46,789 nt of DNA, taken from NCBI GenBank assembly GCA_040380855.1, contig JBEIIG010000026.1, forward strand, positions 1-46,789. Reading direction: 5' to 3'. Every line of letters begins with the position of its first letter. Within the stretch, counting starts at the first letter, position 1. The translations under genes and the position numbers were made by a program. This document shows positions 40,372 to 46,789 of this stretch, in pieces. The notes below the pieces were generated by a model. The model was not told where the DNA came from. It saw nothing but the letters and a program-made list of their open reading frames with translations, and searched no databases. Source of the stretch: VFMC01 sp040380855 (GTDB lineage Bacteria; Actinomycetota; Acidimicrobiia; Acidimicrobiales; Ilumatobacteraceae).

Positions 40372-41466
40372 ATGACAGCGGCACCCGTGCGCTACGGCAT
40401 CATCGGCACCGGGATGATGGGCTGCGAGCACATCACCAACCTCGTCCACCTGCCCGAGGCCGAAGTGGTGGCCGTCGCCGACCCGGTCGAGTCGTCGCTC
40501 GACTGGGGCCGCCGTGCAGCCGGTGCGCACCTTGCCACCTACACCGACCATCGCCAACTGCTGGCCCGCGACGATCTCGATGCCGTCGTCATCGCCTCAC
40601 CGAACCACACGCACGCCACGGTGCTGCGCGACGCGCTGGCCACCGACCTGGCGGTGATGGTGGAGAAGCCGATGTGCACCACCGTCGACGACTGCCTCGA
40701 CGTGCGCCGCTGGGCGGCCGACCGCTCGGCGCTCACCTGGGTCGGCCTCGAATACCGCTTCATGCCCACCATCGCCACCCTGCTCGAGCAACTCGCCACC
40801 GGCGTGTGCGGCACCACGCGAATGGTGTCGATCCGCGAGCACCGTTTCCCCTTCCTCGTGAAGGTCGGCAACTGGAACCGCTTCACCGCGAACACCGGCG
40901 GCACGCTGGTCGAGAAGTGCTGCCACTTCTTCGACCTGATGCGCCTCGTCGCCGGCGCCGGACCGGCTGGCACCGGTGCGCTGCCGGTGCGGGTGATGGC
41001 CTCGGGTGGCCAGGCCGTGAACCACCTCGACGAACGCTACGACGGCCGCACCCCCGACATCCTCGACCACGCCTATGTGATCGTCGAGTTCGACAACGGT
41101 GTGCGCGGCTCGCTCGACCTGTCGATGTTCGCCGAGGGCGGCCGTCACGAGCAGGAGATCAGCGTGGTGGGCGACCGAGCGAAACTCGAAGCGACGGTGC
41201 CCGGCGACACCGTGTTCGTCGGGCCGCGCGACCGCAGCGGCCCGCACCAGGTGCCCGCCCACGCCAGCGCCGACGTCACCTACGAGGGGTTCCACCACGG
41301 GTCGTCGTTCGTCGAGCACCGCCGGTTCATCGACTGCCTGCGGTCGGGCCGACCCGCCGAGGTGACACCGGACGACGGGCTGTGGAGTGTGGTGATGGGT
41401 GCGGCCGCACACCGCTCGATCGACGAGCGGCGCATCGTCGACATCGCCGAGTACGGACTGATGTAG
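40372..41466 (+). CDS. Gfo/Idh/MocA family NAD(P)-dependent oxidoreductase
   Basis: Predicted sugar or inositol-type dehydrogenase. It has 364 residues from ATG 40372. The N-terminal Rossmann fold has YGIIGTGMMGCEHI (8-21) and the family motif MVEKPMCTTVDD with the Lys-Pro pair. The C-terminal alpha/beta domain has the substrate-side segment WNRFTANTGGTLVEKCCHFFD. The substrate cannot be assigned. It begins 49 bases after the regulator and stands alone, facing a converging thiolase gene. No link to motility is visible. Confidence 0.92.
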   Translation: MTAAPVRYGIIGTGMMGCEHITNLVHLPEAEVVAVADPVESSLDWGRRAAGAHLATYTDHRQLLARDDLDAVVIASPNHTHATVLRDALATDLAVMVEKPMCTTVDDCLDVRRWAADRSALTWVGLEYRFMPTIATLLEQLATGVCGTTRMVSIREHRFPFLVKVGNWNRFTANTGGTLVEKCCHFFDLMRLVAGAGPAGTGALPVRVMASGGQAVNHLDERYDGRTPDILDHAYVIVEFDNGVRGSLDLSMFAEGGRHEQEISVVGDRAKLEATVPGDTVFVGPRDRSGPHQVPAHASADVTYEGFHHGSSFVEHRRFIDCLRSGRPAEVTPDDGLWSVVMGAAAHRSIDERRIVDIAEYGLM

Positions 41467-41499
41467 CCGCCTACCGACCTGCAGCCGGCAGGGCGGGGC

Positions 41500-42705
41500 T
41501 CAGAGGCCCGACTTCTCCAGGATGTGCACGCCGCAGGCCGAGCCGAGGCCGATGACGTGGGCGAGGCCCACCTTCGCACCCTCGATCTGGCGATCGCCGG
41601 CCTCGCCACGCAGGTGGTGGCAGATCTCCCAGACGTTGGCGATGCCGGTGGCCGAGATGGGGTGGCCCTTGCTCTGCAGGCCACCGCTCACGTTCACCGG
41701 TGTGCTGCCGTCGCGCCACGGTGCGCCCGACTCGAAGAAGTCGACGGCGCCACCCTCGGGGCAGAGCATCAGGTTGTCGTAGTGCACCAGCTCGGCGGTG
41801 GCGAAGCAGTCGTGCAGCTCCACCAGGTCGAGATCCGACGGGCCCACGCCGGCGGCCTCGTAGGCCACCTTCGCCGCGTTGCGGGTGAGGGTGTTCACGT
41901 TGGGCAGGATCTGGCAGGCCTCTTCGTAGGGGTCGGTGGTGAGCACCGACGCCGACACCTTCACCGCACGACGCTGCTGCTCGAGTGACAACGTGCGCAA
42001 CTTGGCCTCGCTCACCACCACTGCTGCGGCAGCGCCGTCGCAGTTGGCCGAGCACATGGCCCGCGTGTTCGGGTAGGCGATCATCATGTCGTTCATGATC
42101 TCGTCGAGCGTGAACCGCTTCGAGTACGCCGCCAACGGGTTGAGCGTGCTGTGCGCGTGGTTCTTCTCGCTGATCTTGGCGAACGTCTCGAACGACACCT
42201 CGCCGTACTTGTGGCCGTACTCCATGCCAACCTGGGCGAACGTGCCGGGCATTGCGTCGGTGCCGACGCGCCCGTCGGTGGGCGTGACCGCGCCGTAGCG
42301 ACCCGACGGCGACCACACCTTGGCGTCGCTCTTGCCGCGGCCGCCACCGCCCAGCAGGCCGGCTCCGGCCAACTTCTCGACGCCCACGGCCAGGCCCATG
42401 TCGACCTCGCCGCTCTTGATGGCCATGATGACGGTGCGCAGCGCCGTGGCGCCCGTGGCGCACGCATTGGCCACGTTGTACACGGGGATGCCCGTCTGGC
42501 CGATCTGCTTCTGCAGCTGCTGGCCGAAGCCGGCGCTGGCGTTCATCAGGTTGCCGGCTGCCAGCACACCCATCTCGCGCATCGTCACGCCGGCATCGGC
42601 GAGGGCGCCCATGGCCGCCATCGCGCCGAGGTCGACCACGTCTTTGTCGGGGTGCTTGCCGAACTTGGTCATCGTGATGCCGAGGATCCAGACGTTGTCA
42701 GCCAT
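41500..42705 (-). CDS. thiolase-family protein (SCP-x/lipid-transfer type)
   Basis: Predicted acyl-CoA thiolase acting on steroid or branched fatty-acid chains, or a related condensing enzyme. It has 401 residues from the ATG at 42705, with AGGAGATCACC upstream on the minus strand. The active-site Cys82 lies in NVANACATGATALR. Later motifs are ELHDCFATAEL and the C-terminal SKGHPISATG with the catalytic His. It is paired with a DUF35 zinc-ribbon protein gene 60 bases upstream, an association common in actinobacterial lipid degradation, where the two form a complex. Confidence 0.92.
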   Translation of the reverse strand: MADNVWILGITMTKFGKHPDKDVVDLGAMAAMGALADAGVTMREMGVLAAGNLMNASAGFGQQLQKQIGQTGIPVYNVANACATGATALRTVIMAIKSGEVDMGLAVGVEKLAGAGLLGGGGRGKSDAKVWSPSGRYGAVTPTDGRVGTDAMPGTFAQVGMEYGHKYGEVSFETFAKISEKNHAHSTLNPLAAYSKRFTLDEIMNDMMIAYPNTRAMCSANCDGAAAAVVVSEAKLRTLSLEQQRRAVKVSASVLTTDPYEEACQILPNVNTLTRNAAKVAYEAAGVGPSDLDLVELHDCFATAELVHYDNLMLCPEGGAVDFFESGAPWRDGSTPVNVSGGLQSKGHPISATGIANVWEICHHLRGEAGDRQIEGAKVGLAHVIGLGSACGVHILEKSGL

Positions 42706-42765
42706 GGTGATCTCCTGTGTCTCTGAGTGCGTGGGTCGTGCGAACGGGTATGTGAAGTGAGCGGT

Positions 42766-43173
42766 TCAGGCGGGTTCGAAGCCGAAGCCGATGGCCTCGG
42801 TGCCGTTGTCGTCGGATCCGAGCGAGTAGGTGGCGAGGCGCACCTTCATGCCGAGCTTCACGTGCTGGGGATCGGGGTCGGTGTTGATGATGTTGGCGCG
42901 CACGCTGGTGCCGCCGCAGTCGACCACGGCGGCCACGAACGGCACCGGTACACCGGGTGCGGCGAAGGTGACGATGGTGAACGAGCGCACCTCGCCCTCG
43001 GTGGCGATGTCCACCTTGGTGAACTCGGTGCCGAAGCAGCCGGCGCACGCGTTGCGACGGTCGAAGAACCGGGCGCCGCAGCCGGTGCACTGGTTGGCGA
43101 CGAGATGGGGCTGGTCGCCGAGCACGAGGTAGTCGACGAGCGGTACCTGGGCGGGAGCACTGGTGTCGGTCAT
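42766..43173 (-). CDS. DUF35 OB-fold protein with zinc ribbon, thiolase partner
   Basis: 135 residues from the ATG at 43173. A rubredoxin-like zinc ribbon uses Cys29, Cys32, Cys43 and Cys46 (NQCTGCGARFF, then NACAGCFG). The OB-fold follows (VRSFTIVTFAAPGVPVPFVAAVV and LGMKVRLAT). Proteins of this type bind thiolases or hydratases acting on acyl-CoA, as in the ChsH1-ChsH2 and Ltp2 systems. The upstream region is shared with the divergent zinc transporter operon. Confidence 0.92.
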   Translation of the reverse strand: MTDTSAPAQVPLVDYLVLGDQPHLVANQCTGCGARFFDRRNACAGCFGTEFTKVDIATEGEVRSFTIVTFAAPGVPVPFVAAVVDCGGTSVRANIINTDPDPQHVKLGMKVRLATYSLGSDDNGTEAIGFGFEPA

Positions 43174-43275
43174 GGGCCGACTGTACCCAGCGGTTTCGCG
43201 TCGCTGCGTACCGGACGCGCCCGAGACGAGTTGCGGGCGGGACTTGCGGACCCGGCGATCGGCCCGACAGACTAT

Positions 43276-43290
43276 TGAGAGAGATTCTCA
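43276..43290. promoter_or_regulatory. Zur-box-like palindrome upstream of the metal ABC operon
   Basis: TGAGAGAGATTCTCA has inverted arms TGAGA and TCTCA around 5 bases. It lies 20 bases before the lipoprotein ribosome binding site and recalls the actinobacterial Zur box, which is an AT-rich TGA-N9-TCA palindrome. An AT-rich sequence here stands out in GC-rich DNA. Binding by Zur or a relative is inferred. Confidence 0.5.
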
Positions 43291-43310
43291 TTATCGGGAA
43301 GAGGTTGGGA

Positions 43311-44306
43311 ATGGAACACAACGTCGTCCGTCGGCTCAGCGGTGCTGTGCTCATCAGCGCCGGCGTCCTGCTCGCCGCCGCATGCGGTGACGGTGAGCGG
43401 TCGACTCCTGTCGCCACCGTCGACGGCAAGCCGGTCGTCGTGGTCACCTACTCGATCCTCGGTGATGTCGTGCAGCAGCTCGTCGGCGACGCGGCGATCG
43501 TCGAGGTCGTCATCCCCAACGGCCAGGACCCGCACGACTTCAGTGCCTCGGCCCGCGACATCGAGACGATGATGGGTGCCGCGCTGCTGGTGAGCAACGG
43601 ACTCGGCCTCGAAGAAGGTCTGCTCGAGGCGATCCACCAGGCCGACGACGACAAGGTGCCCGTGTTCGAGGTGGCCGACCACATCACGGTGCGTCAGTTC
43701 GGTGAGGGTGAGCCGACCGAGGCCGGAGACGGTGCCGCTCACGCCGACGAGGAAGCTCACGCCGACGAGGAAGCTCACGCCGACGACCATGCCCACGACG
43801 GTGGCGACCCGCATCTGTGGACGTCGCCGACCGTGATGGCCGAGATGCTGCCCGACCTCGCTGCCGCGCTCGAGGCAGCGCTCGGGGTGCAACTCGACGA
43901 CTCGCTCGCCACCCTGCAGGCCGAGCTGGCAGCACTCGACGCCGAGACGGCGGCGATCATGGCGTCGGTCCCCGCCGGCGAGTGCAAACTGGTCACCGGC
44001 CACGAGTCGCTCGGCTATTTCGCCGACCGCTACGGCTGCCGGCTCATCGGCGCCGTCATCCCCAGCCTGTCGAGCACGGCGGAAGCCTCGGCGAAGGAAC
44101 TCGAGGCGCTCGAGGCCCTTGCGACCGCCGAAGGTGTCGCCGCCGTGTTCACCGAGGTCGGCACACCGCAGCAGGTGGCGGAACAAGTGGCCGACACGGT
44201 GGGTGTGCCGCTGGTCGAGTTGCCGTCGCACAACCTGCCCGACACCGGCGGCTATGCGGCCTACATCACCGATCTGGCCACGCGGATCGCCACTGCGCTT
44301 GCGTAA
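43311..44306 (+). CDS. zinc/manganese ABC transporter substrate-binding lipoprotein
   Basis: Captures metal outside the cell. It has 331 residues from ATG 43311, with GAAGAGG upstream; the frame opens earlier but non-family. The lipobox LAAAC puts the lipid on Cys25. The domain is cluster A-I type: VVVVTYSILGDVVQQLVG, then IPNGQDPHDFSASARDIETM with the first His ligand. A His/Asp/Glu loop follows (about 144-165, built from repeats of AHADEE), then HLWTSP, TGHESLGYF and TEVGTPQ. The His-rich loop favours zinc over manganese. The permease gene follows after 18 bases. Confidence 0.94.
   Translation: MEHNVVRRLSGAVLISAGVLLAAACGDGERSTPVATVDGKPVVVVTYSILGDVVQQLVGDAAIVEVVIPNGQDPHDFSASARDIETMMGAALLVSNGLGLEEGLLEAIHQADDDKVPVFEVADHITVRQFGEGEPTEAGDGAAHADEEAHADEEAHADDHAHDGGDPHLWTSPTVMAEMLPDLAAALEAALGVQLDDSLATLQAELAALDAETAAIMASVPAGECKLVTGHESLGYFADRYGCRLIGAVIPSLSSTAEASAKELEALEALATAEGVAAVFTEVGTPQQVAEQVADTVGVPLVELPSHNLPDTGGYAAYITDLATRIATALA
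43737..43788 (+). repeat. 18-bp tandem repeat in the histidine-rich loop
   Basis: Unit GCTCACGCCGACGAGGAA occurs at 43737-43754 and 43755-43772 exactly, then a third, partial unit. Each codes for AHADEE. The array could change copy number and so change the length of the metal-binding loop. Confidence 0.85.
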
Positions 44307-44324
44307 GGTCTGCGCCGTGGTGGC

Positions 44325-45224
44325 ATGTCCGGCTGGCTGATCGACCCGTTCGTCGACAACGAGTGGCTCGCCCGCGCCCTGTCGGCCGGCGTTCTCGTCG
44401 CACTCGCCTGCGCGGTGGTGGGCACGTTCGTGGTGCTGCGCGGCCTGGCGTTCGTGGCCGACGCGCTGGCCCACGGGGTGCTGCCCGGTATCGCCATCGC
44501 CGTGCTGCTCGGGTGGCCGGCGGTGCTGGGCGCGGCGGCAGGCACCGTCGTGATGATGGGCGGCGTGTCGGTCATCACCCGCCGATCACGCCTGTCGGGC
44601 GACACCGCCATCGGGCTGCTGTTCGCCGGCATGTTGGCCCTCGGCGTGATGATCACGTCGAAGTCGCGCAGCTTCTTCGGCGATCTCACCCGCATCTTCA
44701 CCGGCGACCTGTTCGGCGTCGATGCCACCGAACTGATGTGGCAGGGCCTGGCCGTGCTGTTCGTGATGGGCGTTGCGTGGGCGTGCCGCCGGCCGTTCCT
44801 GCTGCTCAGCCTCGAGCCCGAGTTGGCAACCACGTCGGGGTTCCACGTACGCCGCTACGAGAACCTGCTGCTCCTCATCGTGGCCGTGGCCATCGTCAGT
44901 TCGTTCCAGGCCGTCGGCACGTTGCTGGTGTTCGGCATGCTGCTGGCGCCGGCCGCCACCGCAGCGCTCGTCACCCGGCGTATCGCCGCGATGATGGCGG
45001 TCGCGGCGCTGGTGGGTTCGTTGTCGGTGTACGCCGGTCTGCTGCTCAGCTACCACGCCGACCTCGCAGGCGGCGCCAGCGTCGTGGCTGTGGCAGTGGG
45101 CATCTTCCTGGTCACCTTCGCGCTCACCGAGGTCCGTCGCTCGGTGGGTGCACGGCGCGGTACCCGGCCAGCGGTCATCGAGCCGGTCCACGTGCACGGA
45201 GGTGAGCATGGCCACCAGCACTGA
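44325..45224 (+). CDS. zinc/manganese ABC transporter permease
   Basis: Membrane channel of the importer. It has 299 residues from ATG 44325. It has seven to eight hydrophobic helices and the family segments GTFVVLRGLAFVADALAHGVLPG and GFHVRRYENLLLLIVAVAIV with the coupling loop to the ATPase. The C-terminus is His-rich (PVHVHGGEHGHQH), probably metal-binding on the cytoplasmic side. It overlaps the ATPase gene by 17 bases. Confidence 0.94.
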   Translation: MSGWLIDPFVDNEWLARALSAGVLVALACAVVGTFVVLRGLAFVADALAHGVLPGIAIAVLLGWPAVLGAAAGTVVMMGGVSVITRRSRLSGDTAIGLLFAGMLALGVMITSKSRSFFGDLTRIFTGDLFGVDATELMWQGLAVLFVMGVAWACRRPFLLLSLEPELATTSGFHVRRYENLLLLIVAVAIVSSFQAVGTLLVFGMLLAPAATAALVTRRIAAMMAVAALVGSLSVYAGLLLSYHADLAGGASVVAVAVGIFLVTFALTEVRRSVGARRGTRPAVIEPVHVHGGEHGHQH

Positions 45225-45966
45225 TCGCACCGATGACGGTTCGGCGTCGCCTGGTCGGGCCGTCGAGGCCGCTTCGCTCGATGTGGGATACCTCGGCCAC
45301 GCCGTGGTCGAACAGATCTCGCTCACGCTGCGTCCCGGCGGTCTGCTGTGCCTCATCGGCACCAACGGTTCGGGCAAGTCGACGCTGCTGAAGACCCTCG
45401 CCGGGCTCATCGAGCCGGTGGCGGGCGCGGTGCGAGTGCTGGGCGGTACGCCGGGCTCGCAACCGGCCCGAGTGGGCTATCTGTCGCAGCATCCTGCGTC
45501 GTCGTTCACCCTGCCGCTGCGTGCCGCCGATGTGGTGGCGATGGGTCGATTCGCCCACCTCGGTCTGCTCCGGCGCACCCGGCCCGTCGATCGCAGCGCC
45601 TGCGCCGAGGCGATCGAGCGGATGGGTGTGGGCGCCTTCGCCGACTCGCCGTTGATGGAGCTGTCGGGCGGGCAGCGCCAGCGCGTGCACCTCGCCCAGG
45701 CACTGGCGCGTCGGGCCGATGTGCTGCTGCTCGACGAACCCACCGCTGGCCTCGACATCGAGGGTCGCGACACCTTCGCCCGCGCCGTTGCCGCCGAACG
45801 AGCGCGTGGTTGCGCCGTGGTGATGAGTACGCACGACATCGACGATGCCGAGACCGCCGACCTGGTGCTGTTGCTGGCGGGTCGCATCGTGGCCGCCGGA
45901 CCACCCGAGCAGGTGCTCACCCCCGAGAACCTGCGTGCCAGTTTCGGCGGCACCGGCGTCCACTGA
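45208..45966 (+). CDS. zinc/manganese ABC transporter ATP-binding protein
   Basis: Drives the importer. It has 252 residues from ATG 45208, with GGAGGTGAGC upstream; the open frame further upstream is a permease shadow. Walker A is GTNGSGKST (51-59), the Q-loop SQHPA, the signature LSGGQRQR starting near 152, Walker B LLLDEPTAGLD, and the H-loop STHD. It is the third gene of the binding protein-permease-ATPase operon and is followed by a strong hairpin. Confidence 0.95.
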   Translation: MATSTDRTDDGSASPGRAVEAASLDVGYLGHAVVEQISLTLRPGGLLCLIGTNGSGKSTLLKTLAGLIEPVAGAVRVLGGTPGSQPARVGYLSQHPASSFTLPLRAADVVAMGRFAHLGLLRRTRPVDRSACAEAIERMGVGAFADSPLMELSGGQRQRVHLAQALARRADVLLLDEPTAGLDIEGRDTFARAVAAERARGCAVVMSTHDIDDAETADLVLLLAGRIVAAGPPEQVLTPENLRASFGGTGVH

Positions 45967-45981
45967 CGCCGTCACTCCCGT

Positions 45982-46025
45982 TCTTGCGACGATTCGCGTC
46001 GCATCCGACGCGAATCGTCGCAAGA
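45982..46025. terminator. 20-bp perfect hairpin, bidirectional terminator
   Basis: Arms 45982-46001 and 46006-46025 pair over 20 bp around loop CATC. It lies between the ATPase gene (plus) and the methyltransferase gene (minus), which converge on it. Confidence 0.8.
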
Positions 46026-46043
46026 TCCGGTGGCGGGGCTGGA

Positions 46044-46679
46044 TCAGGCGACGGTGGCGACGCCGCGGGTGAGCAGGGTGAGCGAACGTGGTCGGCCGGC
46101 GTACCAGCGCTCGACCGTCGACCAGGTGAAGCCGGCCTGCTCGACCAGCGTGGGGATGTGGCGGTTCAGGTGGCAGCCGCCGGCGACGGCCCGCTGTACC
46201 GGGGTGAGGCGCTGCTGCCACCGCTGCACCCGCGGGTCGTCGGCGAGGCCGTGCTCGAGCACGTGGAACGTGCCGCCGGGGCGCAGCACACGGCGGATCT
46301 CGGCGAGCGCAGCCTGTGCATCGGGAATGGTGCACAGCGTGAACGTGCTCACCACGCAGTCGACCGAGGCCGAGTCCACCGGCAGGTGTTGGCCGTCGAG
46401 GCCGATCACCTCCACCGGGAACGGTGCCCGATCGATGCGGGCAGCCGCCAGTTCCACGGCTCTGCCTGCCGGCTCCACCGCCCAGAGTCGCTCGACGGCG
46501 GCCGGGTAGTGGGCCAGGTTGAGGCCCGAGCCGAAGCCGATCTCGAGCACGGTGCCGTGGGTGCCCGCCACCGTGCCGGCGCGAGGCGCGGCGAAGCCCG
46601 TCGACGCGCAGGCCTTGTCGATGACCACGGGCAGGATGCGTTCCTCGTAGCGACGCTTCAGGCCCGTGCCCACGCCCAC
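46044..46679 (-). CDS. class I SAM-dependent methyltransferase
   Basis: 211 residues from GTG at 46679. The SAM-binding motif I is VLEIGFGSGLN (44-54), acidic residue Glu69 of LWAVEPAG ends strand 2, and LPVDSASVDCVVSTFTLC matches motif II-III with RVLRPGGTFHVLEHG as the post-motif. The domain order is that of UbiE/Methyltransf_11 proteins acting on small molecules or lipids. The substrate is unknown. It starts two bases after the stop of the gene upstream on the minus strand. Confidence 0.9.
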   Translation of the reverse strand: MGVGTGLKRRYEERILPVVIDKACASTGFAAPRAGTVAGTHGTVLEIGFGSGLNLAHYPAAVERLWAVEPAGRAVELAAARIDRAPFPVEVIGLDGQHLPVDSASVDCVVSTFTLCTIPDAQAALAEIRRVLRPGGTFHVLEHGLADDPRVQRWQQRLTPVQRAVAGGCHLNRHIPTLVEQAGFTWSTVERWYAGRPRSLTLLTRGVATVA

Positions 46680-46681
46680 GA

Positions 46682-46789
46682 TCAGCCCTCGAGCAGGGTG
46701 CCGTAGGCCACGGCGATCTGCGACGCGACGGCGGCGTTGTGGCGCACCAGGGCGAGGTTGGCGGTGAGGCTGCGCCCCTCGGTTCGCTC
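46682..46789 (-). CDS. C-terminal fragment of an unidentified protein
   Basis: A minus-strand frame is open from the window edge to TGA at 46684-46682, giving about 35 residues that end AVAYGTLLEG. It lies two bases upstream of the methyltransferase start, as expected for an operon partner. Too short for a family call. Confidence 0.5.
   Translation of the reverse strand, partial: ERTEGRSLTANLALVRHNAAVASQIAVAYGTLLEG

Noticed and set aside
43720..43800. CRISPR-like repeat
   Set aside because: An 18-bp tandem repeat inside a coding region with no spacers; it codes for a His-rich metal-binding loop.
44586..46335. Long minus-strand frames opposite the zinc importer
   Set aside because: Shadows of a well-defined ABC operon.

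Overview
The window is GC-rich, densely coded bacterial DNA, with many GTG starts and 1-4 base start/stop overlaps. It is almost entirely a flagellar superlocus. A WhiB-family iron-sulfur regulator points to Actinomycetota. No P-ring or L-ring genes (flgH/flgI) are seen, which fits a single-membrane cell. An Acidimicrobiia-type (Ilumatobacter-like) marine actinobacterium is my best guess, but that is inference rather than a match I could check.

Layout. 1-5412: two tandem flagellin genes (the first cut by the window edge) and a very long fliD filament cap gene. 5525-7503: fliS, a small helical protein in the usual fliT position, an unusual membrane-anchored protein that ends in a FliF-like FliG-binding motif, and fliH. 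7595-18500: flgB, flgC, fliE, fliF, fliG, fliI, fliJ, a lytic transglycosylase gene, fliK, flgD, flgE and fliM. 18596-23038: fliN, fliO, fliP, fliQ, fliR and flhB. 23118-23854 (minus): fliW-csrA. 24008-27682: flhA, an FlhF-N-like protein without its GTPase domain, and a small membrane protein. 27849-30614 (minus): flgN-flgK-flgL. 30805-33498: flbD, motA, motB and fliL. 33515-40323: a regulatory block with a degenerate EAL-HDOD protein, two LuxR-type regulators with abnormal receiver domains, WhiB, three unrecognised genes and a sigma-70 factor.

40372-46789 leaves the flagellar theme: a Gfo/Idh/MocA oxidoreductase, a thiolase plus DUF35 pair, a zinc/manganese ABC importer (lipoprotein, permease, ATPase) with a Zur-box-like palindrome upstream, a methyltransferase, and the tail of one further gene.

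Together the flagellar genes supply an almost complete machine: export gate and ATPase (FlhA, FlhB, FliOPQR, FliHIJ), MS and C rings (FliFGMN), rod and hook (FlgB, FlgC, FliE, FlgD, FlgE, FliK), junction, cap and filament (FlgK, FlgL, FliD, flagellins), chaperones (FliS, FlgN) and stators (MotAB, FliL). FliW-CsrA is expected to couple flagellin translation to export. No chemotaxis genes, flgG or flhG are seen here, and FliM lacks the usual CheY-binding peptide.

Seven GC-rich hairpins with long stems and tiny loops mark transcript ends. A short motif, GNACAGTC, recurs upstream of several flagellar genes and may be part of a flagellar promoter class. No gene-free stretch exceeds 300 bases. I saw no tRNA, rRNA, CRISPR array, insertion sequence or prophage.
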